Source of the DNA: CAZAYB01 sp964489215
GTDB lineage: Bacteria; Planctomycetota; Phycisphaerae; Sedimentisphaerales; Anaerohalosphaeraceae
Assembly: GCA_964489215.1 (NCBI GenBank)
Contig: CAZAYB010000178.1
Span: 1 to 6,628, forward strand
DNA length: 6,628 nt
Direction of reading: 5' to 3'
Shown here in pieces: positions 4,550 through 6,628 of this stretch. The notes beneath the pieces are model-generated. The model worked only from the letters and a program-made list of their open reading frames with translations. It made no database searches and had not been told where the DNA came from. The stretch's first letter is position 1, and each line of letters begins with the position of its first letter. A program made the translations under genes and the position numbers.

Positions 4550-5803
4550 TCACTCCTCTATTAAATAATATGAACCGAGATCCTGTTTGTTGACTATGGC
4601 CTTGTGTGCCTTGAGCCTGATCGCATTCACCTTTATGAATCCTGTAGAATCCTGCTGATCAAAACCTCCTTCAATATCCATGCTTGAAAGGTCCTTATCA
4701 TAAAGCGACGCCGGGGAGCTCCTGGCAACAGGCATTGCATTTCCCTTGTAGAGACGCATCCTCACCCATCCATCAATGAACTCCTGGCTTTTGTTTATCG
4801 CAGAAAGCAGGAAATCCATCTCAGGACTGAACCAGAAACCGTTATAGATCAGCTCAGAGAACTTCGGCGAGAGCATATCCCTGAGGTGCATCACTTCCTT
4901 ATCCATGGCAAGCCCTTCAAGATCCAAATGAGCCTTCCACAGAATCTCTGCACCCGGATTTTCATAGATTCCTCTTGATTTTATTCCTATGAACCTGTTC
5001 TCGACAAGATCAAGCCTGCCTATTCCGTTTTCCGAACCAAGCGCGTTGAGATATGAAAAAATTTCCAACGGATCGTTCTTGACTGTGCCATCCCTTATAT
5101 TTCTGACTTTTATAGGAAGCCCGTTCTTGAATGATATCTCTATCTCGGTGGCTCTGTCAGGAGCATCCATCGGACTTTTTGTCCTGGAATAGATACCCCC
5201 CTCTGCCTCTTTGGCAGGATTCTCCAGGGTTCCGGACTCATGGCTTATATGCATGAGATTGTCATCCTCGCTATAAGGCTTACCGCTTGTCGCTTTCACA
5301 GGGATTCCTTTTTCATCCGCATACCTCAAAAGATCGGGCCGTCCTTTGAATCGCTCAAGGAATCCTGGATTCTTCCATGGTGAGATTATCCTGAGATTTG
5401 GATCAAGTGCATAATATGCAAACTCGAAACGGACCTGGTCGTTCCCTTTGCCTGTCGCACCATGGGAGACATATCTCGCATTCTCCTTTTTGGCTATTTC
5501 GACCTGTTTTTTTGCGATGAGTGGCCTGGCAAGTGCGGTCCCAAGTAGATATCTCCCTTCGTAAATCGCATTTCCCTTGAGGGCCTGAAATATGTAATTG
5601 TCTACAAACTCCTTTTTCAGATCCTCCACATAGACCTTTTGTGCGCCCAGGGCTTCGGCTTTGGCCTTGGCTTCTGATAAGTCCTCTTCCTGACCGACAT
5701 CTGCTATGAACGCAATGACATCATAGCCCTCATCCTGAAGCCATCTGAGTATCACAGAGGTATCCAATCCACCTGAATATGCCAAAACGACTTTTTCATT
5801 CAT
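4550..5803 (-). CDS. argG: Argininosuccinate synthase
   Basis: This enzyme joins citrulline and aspartate with ATP to form argininosuccinate (EC 6.3.4.5), the substrate of the next gene. At 417 residues it is near the usual 400. The N-type ATP-pyrophosphatase loop AYSGGLDTS is at 8-16, HGATGKGNDQVRFE at 114-127, SPWKNPGFLERFKGR at 141-155, DDNLMHISHESG at 180-191 and ENRFIGIKSRGIYE at 268-281. Overall it resembles the clade containing human ASS1. The start at 5803 is chosen because MNEKVVLAYSGG matches family N-termini and AGGTGG (5808-5813) sits four bases ahead. A longer in-frame start at 5878 would add 25 residues unlike the family. It is first in a two-gene argGH operon, with the argH ATG four bases after its stop. 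Confidence 0.95.
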   Translation of the reverse strand: MNEKVVLAYSGGLDTSVILRWLQDEGYDVIAFIADVGQEEDLSEAKAKAEALGAQKVYVEDLKKEFVDNYIFQALKGNAIYEGRYLLGTALARPLIAKKQVEIAKKENARYVSHGATGKGNDQVRFEFAYYALDPNLRIISPWKNPGFLERFKGRPDLLRYADEKGIPVKATSGKPYSEDDNLMHISHESGTLENPAKEAEGGIYSRTKSPMDAPDRATEIEISFKNGLPIKVRNIRDGTVKNDPLEIFSYLNALGSENGIGRLDLVENRFIGIKSRGIYENPGAEILWKAHLDLEGLAMDKEVMHLRDMLSPKFSELIYNGFWFSPEMDFLLSAINKSQEFIDGWVRMRLYKGNAMPVARSSPASLYDKDLSSMDIEGGFDQQDSTGFIKVNAIRLKAHKAIVNKQDLGSYYLIEE

Positions 5804-5807
5804 AGAA

Positions 5808-5813
5808 CCACCT
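5808..5813 (-). promoter_or_regulatory. Shine-Dalgarno site that decides the argG start
   Basis: AGGTGG on the minus strand lies four bases before the ATG at 5803-5801 and complements the 3' end of archaeal 16S rRNA. No comparable site precedes the ATG at 5878. The same hexamer occurs at 1-6 of the window, four bases before the ATG at 11. Confidence 0.65.
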
Positions 5814-5908
5814 GGCTCTCCAGCATGTATGGCGGCCCCCACCAAGGAGGAGAGATACGAATAACAGTATCCGATCATCCAACTACTGGCTTTAGGTTAA
5901 TGCATCAT

Positions 5909-5925
5909 CCCTTTTATGAATATAA
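5909..5925. promoter_or_regulatory. Shared AT-rich promoter element between argG and the RND remnant
   Basis: The 164-base divergent gap has one clear AT-rich stretch, CCTTTTATGAATATAAC. Read on the minus strand it gives TTATATTCATAAAAG, about 110 bases from the argG ATG; read on the plus strand it gives TTTTATGAATATAA, about 50 bases before the ATG at 5968. It could be the TATA element for either or both. A weak dyad GATAC-N8-GTATC (5854-5871) lies in the argG leader. Confidence 0.3.
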
Positions 5926-5967
5926 CGAACCTTGGGAGCCGCCCTCCGGAATCAAGAGGAACTGTCA

Positions 5968-6628
5968 ATGTTTCTTGGCAAACCATTTGATTCTGGATCA
6001 ATAATGATTTGTTTTCATCTTCCTCCATAACCCGAGTATCGATTTTCATCCTGATAACCGCATCAGGCATTATGGTGATAAAAACCAGGATGGACTATCT
6101 GGATTTCACACTGCGGACAATCCAGTTGTCATGGATCTCAGGGAACAAGCGGATGGCTTCTAGGGATTATCAGATTCTCTCAGCATTATCGTAGAGGCGG
6201 ATAATGTCCTTAAGTACAGAACCCTGGATGCGGTGGACAGGATGGAAAAAAGGTTGAGGGCAGTAGAACATGTCGAATCTCTCAACTCTCCAGTGGATCT
6301 GATCAAGATGGAGAACCACGGTCATATCCCTGAGACCAGAATAAGAATGATCATCCGGAAATCGGAAATGACCTGAAGATAATTCGCATAATCCTAAATT
6401 ATAGGGGTGCTCCCGCATACGACGAAAAGCTCTTAGTAAACGAATTCCTTCCAGCCTTGCAAAAGAAATTCCCGGACTCGTATAAAACCCATTTCTCAGG
6501 GAGCATAGCATACAGTGTCCAAGAGAGATTAGTAGCTCAAGAAGGCTCGGGGGCTATCACCATGTTTTCATTCGCTTTGATATTCGTTATTCTCTCCCTT
6601 TATTTTAGAACCTCTCTTGCAGGCCTTA
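5968..6628 (+). pseudogene. Decayed RND-superfamily (HAE3/MmpL-type) exporter, partial at window end
   Basis: Joining frames gives the start of an RND transporter. MFLGKPFDS (5968 on) leads into the first membrane helix ITRVSIFILITASGI (about 6030-6075) and then KTRMDYLDF. The extracytoplasmic part follows: DNPVVMDLREQADGF (6116-6160), SLSIIVEADNVLKY, RLRAVEHVESLNSPVDLI and GHIPETR. After 6376 come NYRGAPAYDEKLLVNEFLPA and the second helix ITMFSFALIFVILSLYFR, running off the window. Frame changes are needed near 5990-5999, 6105-6116 and 6364-6376, each equal to loss of one base, and TAG at 6161-6163 interrupts where family members often read FSG. A good ribosome site (AGAGGA, 5955-5960) still precedes the ATG. 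Intact members are proton-driven exporters of about 700-900 residues. Three indels and a stop in 660 bases, beside intact neighbours, point to real decay rather than sequencing error. Confidence 0.82.

Noticed and set aside
4234..4593. A 119-residue plus-strand frame antisense to argH and the end of argG
   Set aside because: Both minus-strand enzymes are clearly real with conserved motifs throughout; this frame is incidental.
5804..5878. A longer argG start at 5878 adding 25 residues
   Set aside because: The added residues (MIGYCYSYLSSLVG...) are unlike ArgG N-termini, and a good AGGTGG site lies directly ahead of the ATG at 5803.
6170..6511. A 113-residue minus-strand frame opposite the RND remnant
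   Set aside because: The plus strand carries clear RND homology across the same span; the antisense frame has no membrane, domain or ribosome-site evidence.
1..6628. CRISPR arrays, tRNA or rRNA genes
   Set aside because: I saw no regularly spaced repeats, cloverleaf-like sequence or rRNA-like conserved stretch on either strand.

Overview
The window looks archaeal, probably a euryarchaeote in the broad sense. The evidence is an archaeal-type (about 346 residue) HMG-CoA synthase, TATA-like elements about 25 bases ahead of likely transcript starts, purine-rich Shine-Dalgarno sites (AGGTGG, AAGGAGAG), a DUF2080 transposon-associated small protein of a kind frequent in methanogens, and an RND exporter remnant of the archaeal HAE3/MmpL type. 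I cannot fix the lineage further from sequence alone.

Layout. Bases 1-500 look like mobile-element debris: a small DUF2080-type gene with no transposase in view, bracketed by two copies of a 27-bp direct repeat. Bases 497-1831 hold a compact minus-strand metalloid/metal-type operon. It runs from an ArsR-family repressor, through an easily missed 36-residue lysine- and cysteine-rich microprotein (1456-1566), to an ArsP_1 (DUF318) permease. All three genes overlap in series, and a 20-bp AT-rich dyad sits on the repressor start. Bases 1832-2319 form a long intergenic region with no convincing gene but with several inverted repeats and TATA-like elements; the last of these serves the HMG-CoA synthase gene (2320-3360, plus strand), which acts in the mevalonate route to isoprenoid ether lipids.

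Only three bases separate that gene from the end of a convergent minus-strand arginine operon. In it, argG (4550-5803) is followed after four bases by argH (3364-4545). The two enzymes catalyse consecutive steps, citrulline to argininosuccinate to arginine plus fumarate. The ArgH is short, lacking the usual C-terminal 50 or more residues, and differs at a normally conserved histidine. Divergent from argG, at 5968 to the window end, lies a decaying RND-superfamily exporter with three frameshifts and one nonsense codon.

I did not find a clear new multi-gene system. The best candidate for something undescribed is the CCC-tailed microprotein translationally wedged between the ArsR regulator and the ArsP permease. 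The direct-repeat-flanked DUF2080 gene and the structured intergenic region are secondary leads.
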